A stretch of DNA of 64,000 nt from Flammeovirgaceae bacterium 311 (lineage in GTDB: Bacteria; Bacteroidota; Bacteroidia; Cytophagales; Cyclobacteriaceae), in NCBI GenBank assembly GCA_000597885.1, contig CP004371.1, forward strand, positions 4,046,501-4,110,500, read 5' to 3'. Position 1 is the stretch's first letter; the number at the start of each line of letters is the position of its first letter. The position numbers were made by a program, and so were the translations under genes. Below, in pieces: positions 26,810 to 35,760 of the stretch. A model generated the notes under the pieces. That model was not told where the DNA came from. It did no database searches and saw only the letters and a list, made by a program, of their open reading frames with translations.

Positions 26810-29479
26810 CTAATATTCATAAGGATTCAAGAACACTGTAAAGGTAGAGCCAAGGCCGGGGCTGCTGCTTACTTCTATGTGTCCTCCGTTCTTGCTTACC
26901 ATATTCTGCACCAGATGAAGGCCAATGCCCAGACCCTGCCCCTGCTGGGAAAGGCGCTTGAAAGGGCGGAACAGGTTTTTATTGTTTCGCTGCAGATCAA
27001 TGCCAATACCATTATCCTGTACGCTAAGGCAGTAGTATTTTCCCTTCCACTCTCCTTTTACTTCAATATGAAGGCTGCGGCTATAATCACGGTACTTAAT
27101 AGCATTATTGATTAAGTTGCGCAAAATGCTGTGTAAATATGGTTTTAGGTAGTAAAGCGGTTTTTCAAGTACAATCTTTTGCTGCAATTCCGCTTTGGCA
27201 TCCTCAAGCATGTCGGAGAGTTCCTCTTTCACGGCTTCAAAAACCTTCAGGGGGTTTACAGATTGCACACGCAGCGCGCTATGTCCCTCCTGCATTTGCA
27301 CAATCTCAACCAGGCCAATAATAGTATCATCCAGCCGATTCAGCAGGGGTTTAAAGTTTTCCAGTAGCTTTTCTTTTTTTTCTGGTTTTTCTTCACGCAG
27401 AAACATCTCGTGGAGCAGCTTCATATTGGCTACCGGTGAGCGTAAATCATGGGCGGCTGTATGCACAAACTGGTCCAGGTAATTGTTGATTTGCTGCAAC
27501 TCATAGTTCTTTTGGGCCAGGGCTTCACTTTGCTGCTTTTGGTCGTGTATATCGGTGCAGGTGCCAAACCATTTTATAATATTGCCCTTTGCATCTCTTA
27601 AGGGAGTAGCCCTGGCTATAAACCAGCGGTAAATACCATCAAATCGCTTAAAGCGGTACTCCACCTGGTAGGTTTCTCCTGTAGCAAGGCAATGTTTCCA
27701 GTTTTCCTGTGTGCGTTGCACATCGTCGGGGTGCAGTGCCTGCGACCAGCCCTCGTCTTTAGACTGTTCAAAGCTACGCCCGGTGTATTCATACCAGCGC
27801 TGGTTAAAGTAATCGTGATCACCATTGGGCTTGGTAGACCAGACGATCTGGGGAATCATCTGGTTCAGGAGCTGATACTCCTGGACCAGCTTTGCCAGCT
27901 CAGTCCGGTTTTGCCTTTGTTCATGAACATCGGCACAGAAGCCATACCACTTGATCACCTGGCCTTCCTCGTTGCGTAGAGGCATGCCCCTGCAAAGGTG
28001 CCAGCGGTAACTACCATCGTGCCTGCGCAAACGGTATTCAACCTGATAGGGCTCTTCACTCTCCAGAGAGTGCTGCCAGGTTAACAGGGTTTCCTGCGCA
28101 TCCTCGGGGTGAATAATATATTGCCAGCCCCAGTGCATGCTTTCTCCTATGCTAAGGCCGGTATAATCGTACCAGCGCTTATTGAAATAAGATACGTTGC
28201 CATTTGCTTCGGTAGTCCATATAATTTGAGGAACTATTTCAGCCATAAAAATAAAATCCCTGGCCTGCTGCAGTTCCTTTTGTGCCTGCTGCAGGTCGCT
28301 AATATTTTTAGAAACGGCAATCACTGAAATAACCTCACCCTCTGCGTTCTTTTCGGGTATAAAGCGGGTGTAATAGTCTTTGAGCACGCCATTGTTCTCG
28401 TAGGTGCTGATAAGGTCTACTTCCTGTCCGGAAGAAAGCGCCTGCCTTGCCTTCAGAAAATAACCTTCGGATATTTTACTGGCATTTGGTGCATCAAAAA
28501 GGTTTTTGCTGATGAGGGCCGCTGGCGCTACCTCAAGTTCATGCTCAACAGCAGAATTGGCAAAGAGCACCTGCATATCGGGCGAATAGCGCACAACAAT
28601 GTCGGGGGTAGATTCTGCCAGCGTCCGGAAGCGCTCCTCGGAGTCGCGGAGCAGCACCTCCATCATTTTTTCTTTTGTGATATCTTTTGCCTTATACAGC
28701 ACCCCTAAGAGTTGACCGTCTTTATTTTTCAGCGGAATAAAGTGAAGGCTGTAGGTAGTTGGCTGCAGGCTGGTGTGGCCAAAGGTTTCCTGCAGAGAAA
28801 ACTCCTCTCCTGCCAGTGCTGTTTCCCAGATACGTTTTGCTTTTTCCTGCTCCCCGGGCAGATGTTCAAGTGTATCCAGCAGTTGGTCGCCAGGTGCTAT
28901 ATTGATAGCAAAAATACGGGCATATTCTTTTTTGTAAGCTTCATTAAAGGCGATATACCGCATGTCTTTGTCCAGCACTGCCAGCAGCTGATCGCTGATC
29001 CCGTTCATGAGGGCGTCCAGAATATCTGGCGACAGGGTAGTGGTTGTTAGTAGTTTTTGGCTGCTTAGCTGAATTTTGCCGGTTTCCAGTAGAAAAATAT
29101 CCTGCTCCTGGCCTATTACTTCCAGGTAATAGCCACTTTCATTCGTTTGTGATTGAAATGAAAGTGGTGGTATTTTTTGCCCATCTTTGCCGGACTGGAA
29201 TTTTTCCAGAAGCTCCAATGCCTGTTGCGGCTCAAGGGCACCTAATTCCCAAAGGTGTAAATGCGCATTTTCATTCAGCGCGGGCCACAATAAATCGGCT
29301 GCTTTATTGCATTTGTGTATCAGGCCATTACTGCCTACTAATAGCAGGGGCTTATCGTGTAAATTCAGCAGCTTATGTAGTAGGTGTGCCAAAGTGTTCA
29401 GATGACGAAAACAGGGTGCAGTATGCTTAAAACGTATTTTTACTAAGCTTGTTTCTTTATCAGGAATATATATACGCAA
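26810..29479 (-). CDS. Cytoplasmic multi-PAS sensor histidine kinase
   Basis: An 889-residue kinase without signal peptide or membrane segments. It carries about five PAS-like modules: a degenerate one near 40-130, then about 150-275, 280-395, 405-525 and 535-655. The last two are close duplicates (VPQIIWTTEANGNVSYFNKRW versus IPQIVWSTKPNGDHDYFNQRW) of the PAS_3 type with PAC segments. The kinase core has H677 in HTAAHDLRSPVANM, and HATPase boxes NLINNAIKY, QDNGIGI and GLGIGLHLV. No receiver domain is attached and no partner is adjacent; the frameshifted receiver protein at 31613 is the nearest candidate. Stimulus unknown. Confidence 0.93.
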   Translation of the reverse strand: MRIYIPDKETSLVKIRFKHTAPCFRHLNTLAHLLHKLLNLHDKPLLLVGSNGLIHKCNKAADLLWPALNENAHLHLWELGALEPQQALELLEKFQSGKDGQKIPPLSFQSQTNESGYYLEVIGQEQDIFLLETGKIQLSSQKLLTTTTLSPDILDALMNGISDQLLAVLDKDMRYIAFNEAYKKEYARIFAINIAPGDQLLDTLEHLPGEQEKAKRIWETALAGEEFSLQETFGHTSLQPTTYSLHFIPLKNKDGQLLGVLYKAKDITKEKMMEVLLRDSEERFRTLAESTPDIVVRYSPDMQVLFANSAVEHELEVAPAALISKNLFDAPNASKISEGYFLKARQALSSGQEVDLISTYENNGVLKDYYTRFIPEKNAEGEVISVIAVSKNISDLQQAQKELQQARDFIFMAEIVPQIIWTTEANGNVSYFNKRWYDYTGLSIGESMHWGWQYIIHPEDAQETLLTWQHSLESEEPYQVEYRLRRHDGSYRWHLCRGMPLRNEEGQVIKWYGFCADVHEQRQNRTELAKLVQEYQLLNQMIPQIVWSTKPNGDHDYFNQRWYEYTGRSFEQSKDEGWSQALHPDDVQRTQENWKHCLATGETYQVEYRFKRFDGIYRWFIARATPLRDAKGNIIKWFGTCTDIHDQKQQSEALAQKNYELQQINNYLDQFVHTAAHDLRSPVANMKLLHEMFLREEKPEKKEKLLENFKPLLNRLDDTIIGLVEIVQMQEGHSALRVQSVNPLKVFEAVKEELSDMLEDAKAELQQKIVLEKPLYYLKPYLHSILRNLINNAIKYRDYSRSLHIEVKGEWKGKYYCLSVQDNGIGIDLQRNNKNLFRPFKRLSQQGQGLGIGLHLVQNMVSKNGGHIEVSSSPGLGSTFTVFLNPYEY

Positions 29480-30032
29480 CTGATTTTTCCTGTTTTTGCT
29501 TTTACGCTATTTTCAGTTGCTGTATCAAAAGATTCTGTTATCTTTTTTTAGGATATTCTTAACCCTGGCTGTATTCATGCCGCAAAAAAAAGATGTAGAA
29601 GTAAGGTTGTATTATGGTAGGCATAATGCCTTTAGGACAAATCCTGAGAGAGTTATAGGGTTTACAGTTCTTACCAATCTGCCGGTTTAGTGCCTGTTGA
29701 TTTTTGTACAATGCCTCAGTGAATGGAAAATTAATGAAAAAAAATTATTTGTATTATTTTTAGGGGGTGATAGCAGTTATGGGTAATTGTATAGGTTTGA
29801 TTTATAAAATATCTTTAAAAACTGCATTTTGAGCGACTGAGTTACATTTTAATGAGAAAAAGCAGGCGGTAATAAATCAGAGTCTAATAGTTTGTTTCTC
29901 TAAAATTTTAAAATTTGTTGAGAATTTTCTTATTTTCAGCAATAATTTGCCAAAAACAGATAATTATTTCCACTGTATAAACTTGTGCCTTTCTAGGAGC
30001 CTATAGCTCAGCCTTTTGAAGCCCTTTAACTT
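29480..30032. other. AT-rich intergenic region, no gene seen
   Basis: This 553-bp stretch is strongly AT-rich. A short open frame near 29496-29690 shows no family features and is treated as chance. No repeat, RNA structure or exact -7 box could be supported. It holds the divergent upstream regions of the PAS kinase and of the helical protein at 30033. Confidence 0.5.
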
Positions 30033-31478
30033 ATGGCCAAACTAAAAAACATTATAAAGCAGCTCTCTGAGGGAGACTACGATAAGATCTATAATTCGCT
30101 AATGGAAAGCAGTGCTGAAAAGTCAGCCTATCTGTTAAAAGCCATGCGCGAAAAGCACGTTTCTGATAACAAAATCATGGACGAGCTGGATGTAAACACC
30201 AATGCGTACTACACCCTGCGCTCCCGCCTCAACCAAAAGATCGAGGAATATCTGCTACAGCAGATGGAGAACCCTCGCACTGATGTGTTGAAGAAAGTTG
30301 CGAACATCAACGAGGTAATTTTTACCAAGAAAAAAGCAATTGCGATCGCTACTCTTAAAAAGCTGGAGAAAGAATTGCTTGATTATGATCTGGCCAATGA
30401 GCTGACAGTTGTATACAAAACGCTGAAAAAACTGCACGTTCATTCGCCGGAGCACTTTACTTACTCACAGCAATACAACCAGCACGTAGCCTATATGCTG
30501 GCGGTAGATAAGGCCGAAGACCTGCTGGTGAATTACTTCCGCAAGTATGGAGAGTATACCTTAACTGGTGGCGAGATTGAAAAACTGGAGCTAACGCTGC
30601 TCACCAACGAGATGCACAATGTGTGCAGGCTTTATAATTCGCACAGGCTTTACATATACCAGAGCTGCCTGGGTGTTTTCCACCGGCTTTTTGTAGTACG
30701 CGACGAAAGCATGGAGCAGGAGCTGGAGCCTATCGAGGACATTCTGGACCGTATGCATGCGATCTTTGAAATGTATCACCTGGATACGATCTATTACCAC
30801 CTGCGCCTGGTATACGAGTACCTGCGCCTGGAGTACTACAACTACTATAAAGTATACCGCAAGGCAGAGAACTTCTATGAGGAGGTGAACGAATCTACCG
30901 CACACCTGCTCACCAACTACAGCCTGTTTACCTATCCGCCGCAGTTCCTGCTTACCAAAGTTGAGCGACACCTGCGCATGGGAGATCCGGAGCGTATGTA
31001 CGAGGAAAATGAGGTGCTCTTCCAGGATTTTGAAATCGACAAGGAAGACGTCTCCAAGTACATCACTTATGTTACTTACAGGGCTATTTCCTGCTACTAT
31101 GCCGGCAAAACCGATGAAGCATCCCGCTGGATCAATAAGCTGCTGAACGACATCAGCCTTAAAAAGTACCCTTATGCTCAGCTGGAAATTAAAACCCTGC
31201 TGGCGCTGCAGTACTGCCTCATGAGCGATTATGATCTGTTCAATCAGCTGATCAACTCCATACAGCGTCAGATACGCCTGTTAGGAAAGGATACCTGCGA
31301 CCACGTGCTGATCTTTACCAAGATCATGAAGATTGCCATTTCGGAAAGCAAGCGTAATAAGTACGATAAAATCAAGCAACTGGCAGAGCGTATTAATTCT
31401 ATGGAGCCACCATACTTTGCGCCTACCAAATACATTCGCTTCGACGAAACCCTGCTGGAGAAACTTGCTGCCTTATAA
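30033..31478 (+). CDS. Large helical protein of unknown function
   Basis: A 481-residue soluble protein with no signal peptide. It is almost wholly alpha-helical, with TPR-like repeats rich in Tyr and Leu (such as YHLRLVYEYLRLEYYNYYKVY and ISCYYAGKTDEASRWINKLL) and a charged N-terminal region MAKLKNIIKQLSEGDYDKIYN. It resembles uncharacterised conserved proteins of Cytophagales. A protein-binding scaffold is the most that can be inferred. It is a single gene, ending before a perfect palindromic terminator shared with the convergent receiver protein. Confidence 0.8.
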   Translation: MAKLKNIIKQLSEGDYDKIYNSLMESSAEKSAYLLKAMREKHVSDNKIMDELDVNTNAYYTLRSRLNQKIEEYLLQQMENPRTDVLKKVANINEVIFTKKKAIAIATLKKLEKELLDYDLANELTVVYKTLKKLHVHSPEHFTYSQQYNQHVAYMLAVDKAEDLLVNYFRKYGEYTLTGGEIEKLELTLLTNEMHNVCRLYNSHRLYIYQSCLGVFHRLFVVRDESMEQELEPIEDILDRMHAIFEMYHLDTIYYHLRLVYEYLRLEYYNYYKVYRKAENFYEEVNESTAHLLTNYSLFTYPPQFLLTKVERHLRMGDPERMYEENEVLFQDFEIDKEDVSKYITYVTYRAISCYYAGKTDEASRWINKLLNDISLKKYPYAQLEIKTLLALQYCLMSDYDLFNQLINSIQRQIRLLGKDTCDHVLIFTKIMKIAISESKRNKYDKIKQLAERINSMEPPYFAPTKYIRFDETLLEKLAAL

Positions 31479-31555
31479 GGTAGCAAGAGTAAGCTTGCTG
31501 TAAGTCAGTAAAACTATTCAAGCTGTAAAGCTGAATTTATATCCGGTTAAAACAT

Positions 31556-31585
31556 AAAAAAGGCTGCTCTAGAGCAGCCTTTTTT
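31556..31585. terminator. Perfect 30-bp palindromic bidirectional terminator
   Basis: Two exact 15-base halves meet at 31570/31571 (core GGCTGCTCT/AGAGCAGCC) with A6 and T6 on the outsides. It terminates both the helical protein and the leftward receiver gene. Confidence 0.9.
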
Positions 31586-31612
31586 AATATTGTAGTTACA
31601 CCGTTATAATAC

Positions 31613-32031
31613 TCATACATTGAGCTTCTCCAGGTTTTCCTGGGTAAGTGGTTTGTTAATGTATTTTTTTACGTACTCGTATTTCTTAGAACGGTTAACG
31701 TCCTGTGGGTTAATAGACGAGGTGAGCATTACAATTTTGCACTTGCTTTTAGTCATGCCAGTCAGCTTATCAAACTCATCTAGGAATTGAAAGCCATCCA
31801 TCAGGGGCATATCAATGTCCAGAAAAATAAGGTCTGGCAGAATGCTCTCTCCGGCACCTCCGAGTTTCTCTATATTTTTCAAAACTCGATTGCACTTTTG
31901 GCACCGGTGTGTGTGAAAATTTTATTGGTAATGTTACTGGCTTCTATCATTTTATGATTGATGAGATTATCGATCTCATTGTCATCAATAAGCATGACAG
32001 CGTTGTAGTGGTGTTTGTTCTTTTCTGCCAT
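31613..32031 (-). pseudogene. Single-domain response regulator with frameshift
   Basis: A CheY-like receiver of about 139 residues interrupted by one missing base. From the ATG at 32031 the frame reads MAEKNKHHYNAVMLIDDNEI and on to GAKSAIEF, then hits TGA. Adding one base in the AAAA run at 31881-31884 restores EFLKNIEKLGG and then DLIFLDIDMPLMDGF (phospho-acceptor Asp), LTSS and INKPL. All receiver residues are otherwise intact, so the break is either recent, a sequencing error in a homopolymer, or a programmed slip. This receiver type is common in Bacteroidota as a partner for soluble PAS kinases such as the one at 26810-29479. Confidence 0.85.
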
Positions 32032-32155
32032 ATATTTTGCAAAAAAATAAATCTGGATGCACGGTGAATATACGAACGCTCATCCATTTATACAATGTTT
32101 GGGTTAATAGTACGTTAAAATTAACACCTATAAAATGTTTTAGCGCATATTTTGT

Positions 32156-33703
32156 TTATAAATCAAACTTTATGCCCTGCGCCAGCGGTAAATCTGAGCC
32201 GTAGTTTATGGTGTTTGTTTGTCTGCGCATGTAAAACTTCCAGGCATCCGAGCCAGACTCCCGTCCGCCACCTGTGTCTTTTTCTCCACCAAAGGCGCCG
32301 CCAATTTCAGCCCCTGAGGTACCTATATTTACATTGGCAATTCCACAGTCGGAGCCTGCATGACTTAGAAAAAGCTCGGCCTCGCGCAGATTATTGGTAA
32401 TGATGGAAGAAGACAATCCCTGTGGCACGCCGTTTTGAATGGCAATGGCCTCCTGGATCGTATTATATTTCATCAGGTACAAAATAGGTGCAAAGGTTTC
32501 GTGCTGCACCATCTCGTAATGAGGCTCTACCTCAAAAATAGCCGGTTTTACATAACAGCCGCTCTCGTAGCCGGCACCTTCCAGCACACCGCCTTCCACA
32601 ACTGTTTTTGCTCCTTCTGCCTTTACTTTTTCTATTGTGTTTTGATACTGGCTAACAGCATCTTTATCAATAAGCGGACCTACATGGTTTTTGCTGTCTA
32701 GGGGGTTACCCAGGCGCAGCTGCTGATAGGCGCCGGCTAAACGCTCCTTGAATTCTGCATAAATGCTATCATGAATAATCAGGCGGCGGGTGGTGGTACA
32801 GCGTTGCCCGGCAGTGCCCACGGCACCAAAGAGCGCTGCGGGTATGGCAACCTTCAGGTCAGCATCCTGCGAAATAATAATGGCATTATTGCCCCCAAGC
32901 TCCAGCAAAGATTTACCCAGGCGGGCACCTACTGCTTCGCCTACTTTTTTGCCCATGCGGGTAGAGCCTGTAGCCGATACCAGTGGTATGCGCCTGTCGT
33001 GTGATATTTTTTCGCCAATGCGGTAATCGCCCTGCACCAGCACGCTTACGCCCTCAGGTACACCGTTGTTCTTAAACACCTCACCCAGAATTTTTTGGCA
33101 GGCAAGGGCGGTTACAGGAGTTTTTTCAGAAGGCTTCCAGAGTACGGTATCGCCGCAAACCCAGGCAAGAGCGGCATTCCAGCTCCATACGGCTACCGGA
33201 AAGTTGAAGGCCGATATTACGCCAACAATGCCCAGGGGATGGTACTGCTCATACATGCGGTGCTGCGGGCGCTCGGAGTGCATGGTGAGGCCATGCAGCT
33301 GACGGCTTAGTCCTACTGCAAAATCACAGATGTCGATCATCTCCTGAACCTCTCCAAGGCCTTCCTGCAGGCTTTTGCCCATTTCGTAGCTTACCAGCTG
33401 GCCCAGGGGCTCTTTATATTTTCTTAGCGATTCGCCAAACTGCCTGACCACTTCGCCACGTTTGGGCGAGGGCCACAGGCGCCACTCATTAAAAGCCTGC
33501 AGCGACTGATTCACCGCCCGCTCCCAATCCTCATCGGTGGTGCTATGAACGCTGGCAATGTCTTTGCCATCTGCCGGCGACCAGGAGGTGATTTTTTCTC
33601 CGCCCTCGCCAAACCATTCGGTACCTGTGGAGGTGGATTTGTTCAGGGACTCAATTCCAAACTGCTTGAGTATTTGCTGCAGGTCAAAACTACTCTGGCT
33701 CAT
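32156..33703 (-). CDS. ALDH7-type aldehyde dehydrogenase (aminoadipate semialdehyde)
   Basis: A 515-residue NAD(P)-dependent aldehyde dehydrogenase with catalytic C302 (GTAGQRCTTTRR) and general base E268 (LLELGGNN). The overall sequence, including the ISAFNFPVAVWSWN and GGAFGGEKDTGGGRESGSDAW segments, is that of the ALDH7 family, whose members oxidise alpha-aminoadipate semialdehyde in lysine catabolism, or betaine aldehyde. No lysine-degradation partner is adjacent, so the substrate is inferred. It is a single leftward gene. Confidence 0.9.
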   Translation of the reverse strand: MSQSSFDLQQILKQFGIESLNKSTSTGTEWFGEGGEKITSWSPADGKDIASVHSTTDEDWERAVNQSLQAFNEWRLWPSPKRGEVVRQFGESLRKYKEPLGQLVSYEMGKSLQEGLGEVQEMIDICDFAVGLSRQLHGLTMHSERPQHRMYEQYHPLGIVGVISAFNFPVAVWSWNAALAWVCGDTVLWKPSEKTPVTALACQKILGEVFKNNGVPEGVSVLVQGDYRIGEKISHDRRIPLVSATGSTRMGKKVGEAVGARLGKSLLELGGNNAIIISQDADLKVAIPAALFGAVGTAGQRCTTTRRLIIHDSIYAEFKERLAGAYQQLRLGNPLDSKNHVGPLIDKDAVSQYQNTIEKVKAEGAKTVVEGGVLEGAGYESGCYVKPAIFEVEPHYEMVQHETFAPILYLMKYNTIQEAIAIQNGVPQGLSSSIITNNLREAELFLSHAGSDCGIANVNIGTSGAEIGGAFGGEKDTGGGRESGSDAWKFYMRRQTNTINYGSDLPLAQGIKFDL

Positions 33704-34183
33704 AATAAAAAATGGTTTAGGGGTAAAGTTAAATATTTAGCCGTTAGGCATTAACCTTTTATCCGGAGTTTTTAGGATTTGCCTGCAGATTTAGCCCCTG
33801 GTACAGATCCTGCACCTTTTGATTCTTCCTGATGTTCAGCCTCTGTAGCGCTATGGTGGCAGCAGGGAGCGCTATGCCGATGTACTCCCTGGTGATTTAT
33901 AGCGGGTGCAGCCATATGAAAATTATATAAATCCTGATTTTATACAGCTATTAAGTGTAGAACCATGTCTACTGTAAAATCTGGTATTAGAATTGTATAA
34001 TATCTGTAAGCAGCAGTTTTTATCCCCTAAGCAGGATGGCCAGTACCCTGGTTCTATATCCCGACAGGTGAAATTGCGTATGGTCTATAAACAAAAACAT
34101 GAAAAAGCGCTGATATGTGCAGCAAATGTGGAGCAGTAGTGGCCGGATGTTGTATATATCATCTCTTACAAGTATAACAAAGT
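33704..34183. other. Intergenic region, no gene seen
   Basis: This 480-bp stretch between the divergent aldehyde dehydrogenase and DUF4230 genes holds no supported gene, terminator or repeat. Confidence 0.5.
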
Positions 34184-34840
34184 ATGATTTTAGTTCGATT
34201 TTTGCGGTGGCTTTTTCGCTGGCTGCCTTTGCTGATCTTCTTAGGAGTTGCCTGGTGGTTGCTGGATTCCAGGTTTAACTGGTTCCGCAAAGCCGAAGAG
34301 CCTGTAGCCACAGTGAAACATGAAACCGTACTGCTTGAAATCGAAAGCATGGGCCGGCTGGAGCTGGTGCGCTATCGCTTTAAAGATATTGTAGAACTAA
34401 CCGAAAAGAATTCGCCCTACCTGGGCATCTTCGATGTGCCCGACAGCAAAGTGGCCCTGATTACCGTTGGGGAAGCGACCGGCTGTATTGACCTCAGAAA
34501 GATCAGGGCTGAAGATGTTATCTTCAGCGGCGATACCATCATGGTGCATCTGCCCAGGCCAGAGCTGTGCTATTACAAGCTGGACCTCTCCAAGTCGCGG
34601 GTGTATTCTATTGACAAACAGGTTTACTTTAAGGAAGACAGCAAGCTGCTGGAGCAGGCCTATAAAAAGGCCGAGCAGCAAATGCGTACCGCTGCCCTGC
34701 AATCAGGTATCCTGAACCAAACCCGCGAGAATGCCGAACAGGTGCTGCGCCCCCTGCTGGAAAAAGTATCTGGTAAACGCATTATTTTCCTGGACCAGCT
34801 GCCCGTGCAGAAAACAAGCGTGGAGCAGCGGCGGGGGTAG
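34184..34840 (+). CDS. DUF4230 domain protein
   Basis: A 218-residue membrane-anchored protein: one N-terminal transmembrane helix (about 10-28, WLPLLIFLGVAWWLL) and a DUF4230 domain with a typical VALITVGEATGCIDL segment and YYKLDLSKSRVYSIDKQ. The C-terminal part is helical and charged. The family is widespread in Bacteroidota and Firmicutes, function unknown. The stop at 34838-34840 is followed after two bases by the left arm of the inverted-repeat element. Confidence 0.88.
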   Translation: MILVRFLRWLFRWLPLLIFLGVAWWLLDSRFNWFRKAEEPVATVKHETVLLEIESMGRLELVRYRFKDIVELTEKNSPYLGIFDVPDSKVALITVGEATGCIDLRKIRAEDVIFSGDTIMVHLPRPELCYYKLDLSKSRVYSIDKQVYFKEDSKLLEQAYKKAEQQMRTAALQSGILNQTRENAEQVLRPLLEKVSGKRIIFLDQLPVQKTSVEQRRG

Positions 34841-34842
34841 GG

Positions 34843-34907
34843 TAATGTGTTAATTGGTTAATGTGGCGGTTCGCCAGGGGCGCGTAGCCGCTGCGACTAA
34901 TGTGCTA
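34843..34907 (+). repeat. Left terminal inverted repeat
   Basis: 65-bp arm, 59/65 identical to the reverse complement of 35183-35247. It ends ATGTGCTA, a motif seen again at 38442-38478. Confidence 0.85.
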
Positions 34908-35182
34908 ATTAAGCGTTTGGCGAATTTCCATACGGTTGGTTACATAAACGAAAGGTCCTTGTAGATTGCGCCCCCCGGCACCGAAGCACGCATCAGTGAG
35001 GTGGAGGGATGTAGTACCTTTTCTTTTCACAGAGGCAGTCACAAAATGAATCTATCTTTTCTGGCTGGTCTACCAAACGAACTTTGAGTGGTCATATCTA
35101 CCACGTCGATGCGTGCATCGACGCTACGGGGCCGCTGCATGAATATTATTCAAAGGTTAGATATAGCCTGCAGCCCCCTCAA

Positions 35183-35247
35183 TAGCACACTAGTCGCAGC
35201 GATTACGTGCCCCGGGCGAATCGCCACATTAACCAATTAACACATTA
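35183..35247 (-). repeat. Right terminal inverted repeat
   Basis: 65-bp arm, reverse complement of the left arm with six substitutions and no indels. Its outer end overlaps the TAA stop of recX (35245-35247). Confidence 0.85.
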
Positions 35248-35742
35248 ATCATCCCCCTCCACCTCCTTCAACGCATCCCAAACCAGGTCTTGCTCGTAGC
35301 CTTTGCTGATGGCATAGCGAACCAGCTTGTTCTTTCTGGTATATGGTTCTTTGTCAGGGGTTGACTTGCTCTTTTTCTCCAGAAGATTTAAAAGGGCTTC
35401 CCAATACTGTTCGGGATCAATCTCTTTCATGGCTTTTTGCTGCAGGGCCTCCGGGATGCGGTGTTGCTTGAGCCCCTGAAGAATTTTATAGCGGCCCCAG
35501 TTTTTTGTTCTGAATTTGCCGCCGGCATAGGCGATGGCAAAGCGTTCTTCGTTAAGGAAGTTTTCCGCTTCCAGCTCGCCCAGCATGCGCTCTATGGCAT
35601 CTGGCTCCTGGCCCCATTCGGCCAGTTTGTCGCGAAGCTGCTGTCGGGAGCGCTCCTGGTAGGCGCAATAAGCCATTGCTTTTGCTTTTGCATCGGCATA
35701 ATGAAGGGGTTTGGGTGGTTCGGACTTGCCTTTACGCATCAT
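35245..35742 (-). CDS. recX: Regulatory protein RecX
   Basis: A 165-residue RecX, the modulator of RecA filaments. Three-helix repeats are visible: AYCAYQERSRQQLRDKLAEWG, LEAENFLNEERFAIAYAGGKFRTKNWGRYKI and the C-terminal KNKLVRYAISKGYEQDLVWDAL. The start is taken at the first Met of MMRKGKSE; the frame is open to 35775, but that extension would cross into the divergent MFS gene. Divergent spacing to the MFS start is under 20 bp. The stop codon lies in the inverted-repeat element. Confidence 0.9.
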   Translation of the reverse strand: MMRKGKSEPPKPLHYADAKAKAMAYCAYQERSRQQLRDKLAEWGQEPDAIERMLGELEAENFLNEERFAIAYAGGKFRTKNWGRYKILQGLKQHRIPEALQQKAMKEIDPEQYWEALLNLLEKKSKSTPDKEPYTRKNKLVRYAISKGYEQDLVWDALKEVEGDD

Positions 35743-35760
35743 ATTTGAAACTACGGTATC

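Larger units (their letters stand above)
34843..35247. mobile_element. 405-bp element with 65-bp terminal inverted repeats (MITE-like)
   Basis: The left arm (34843-34907) and right arm (35183-35247) are the same length and are reverse complements at 59 of 65 positions without gaps. The outer 26 bases are identical, beginning TAATGTGTTAATTGGTTAAT. The interior (34908-35182) has no gene but holds a perfect hairpin CGTCGATGC/GCATCGACG (35104-35123). The element fills the gap: it starts 2 bp after the DUF4230 stop and its last three bases form the recX stop codon. It looks like a miniature inverted-repeat element or a large REP-like intergenic repeat; target-site duplications were not identified. 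Confidence 0.7.

Noticed and set aside
29496-29690. Open frame upstream of the PAS kinase
   Set aside because: AT-rich, low-complexity product with no domain, no ribosome-binding signal and no conserved neighbour.
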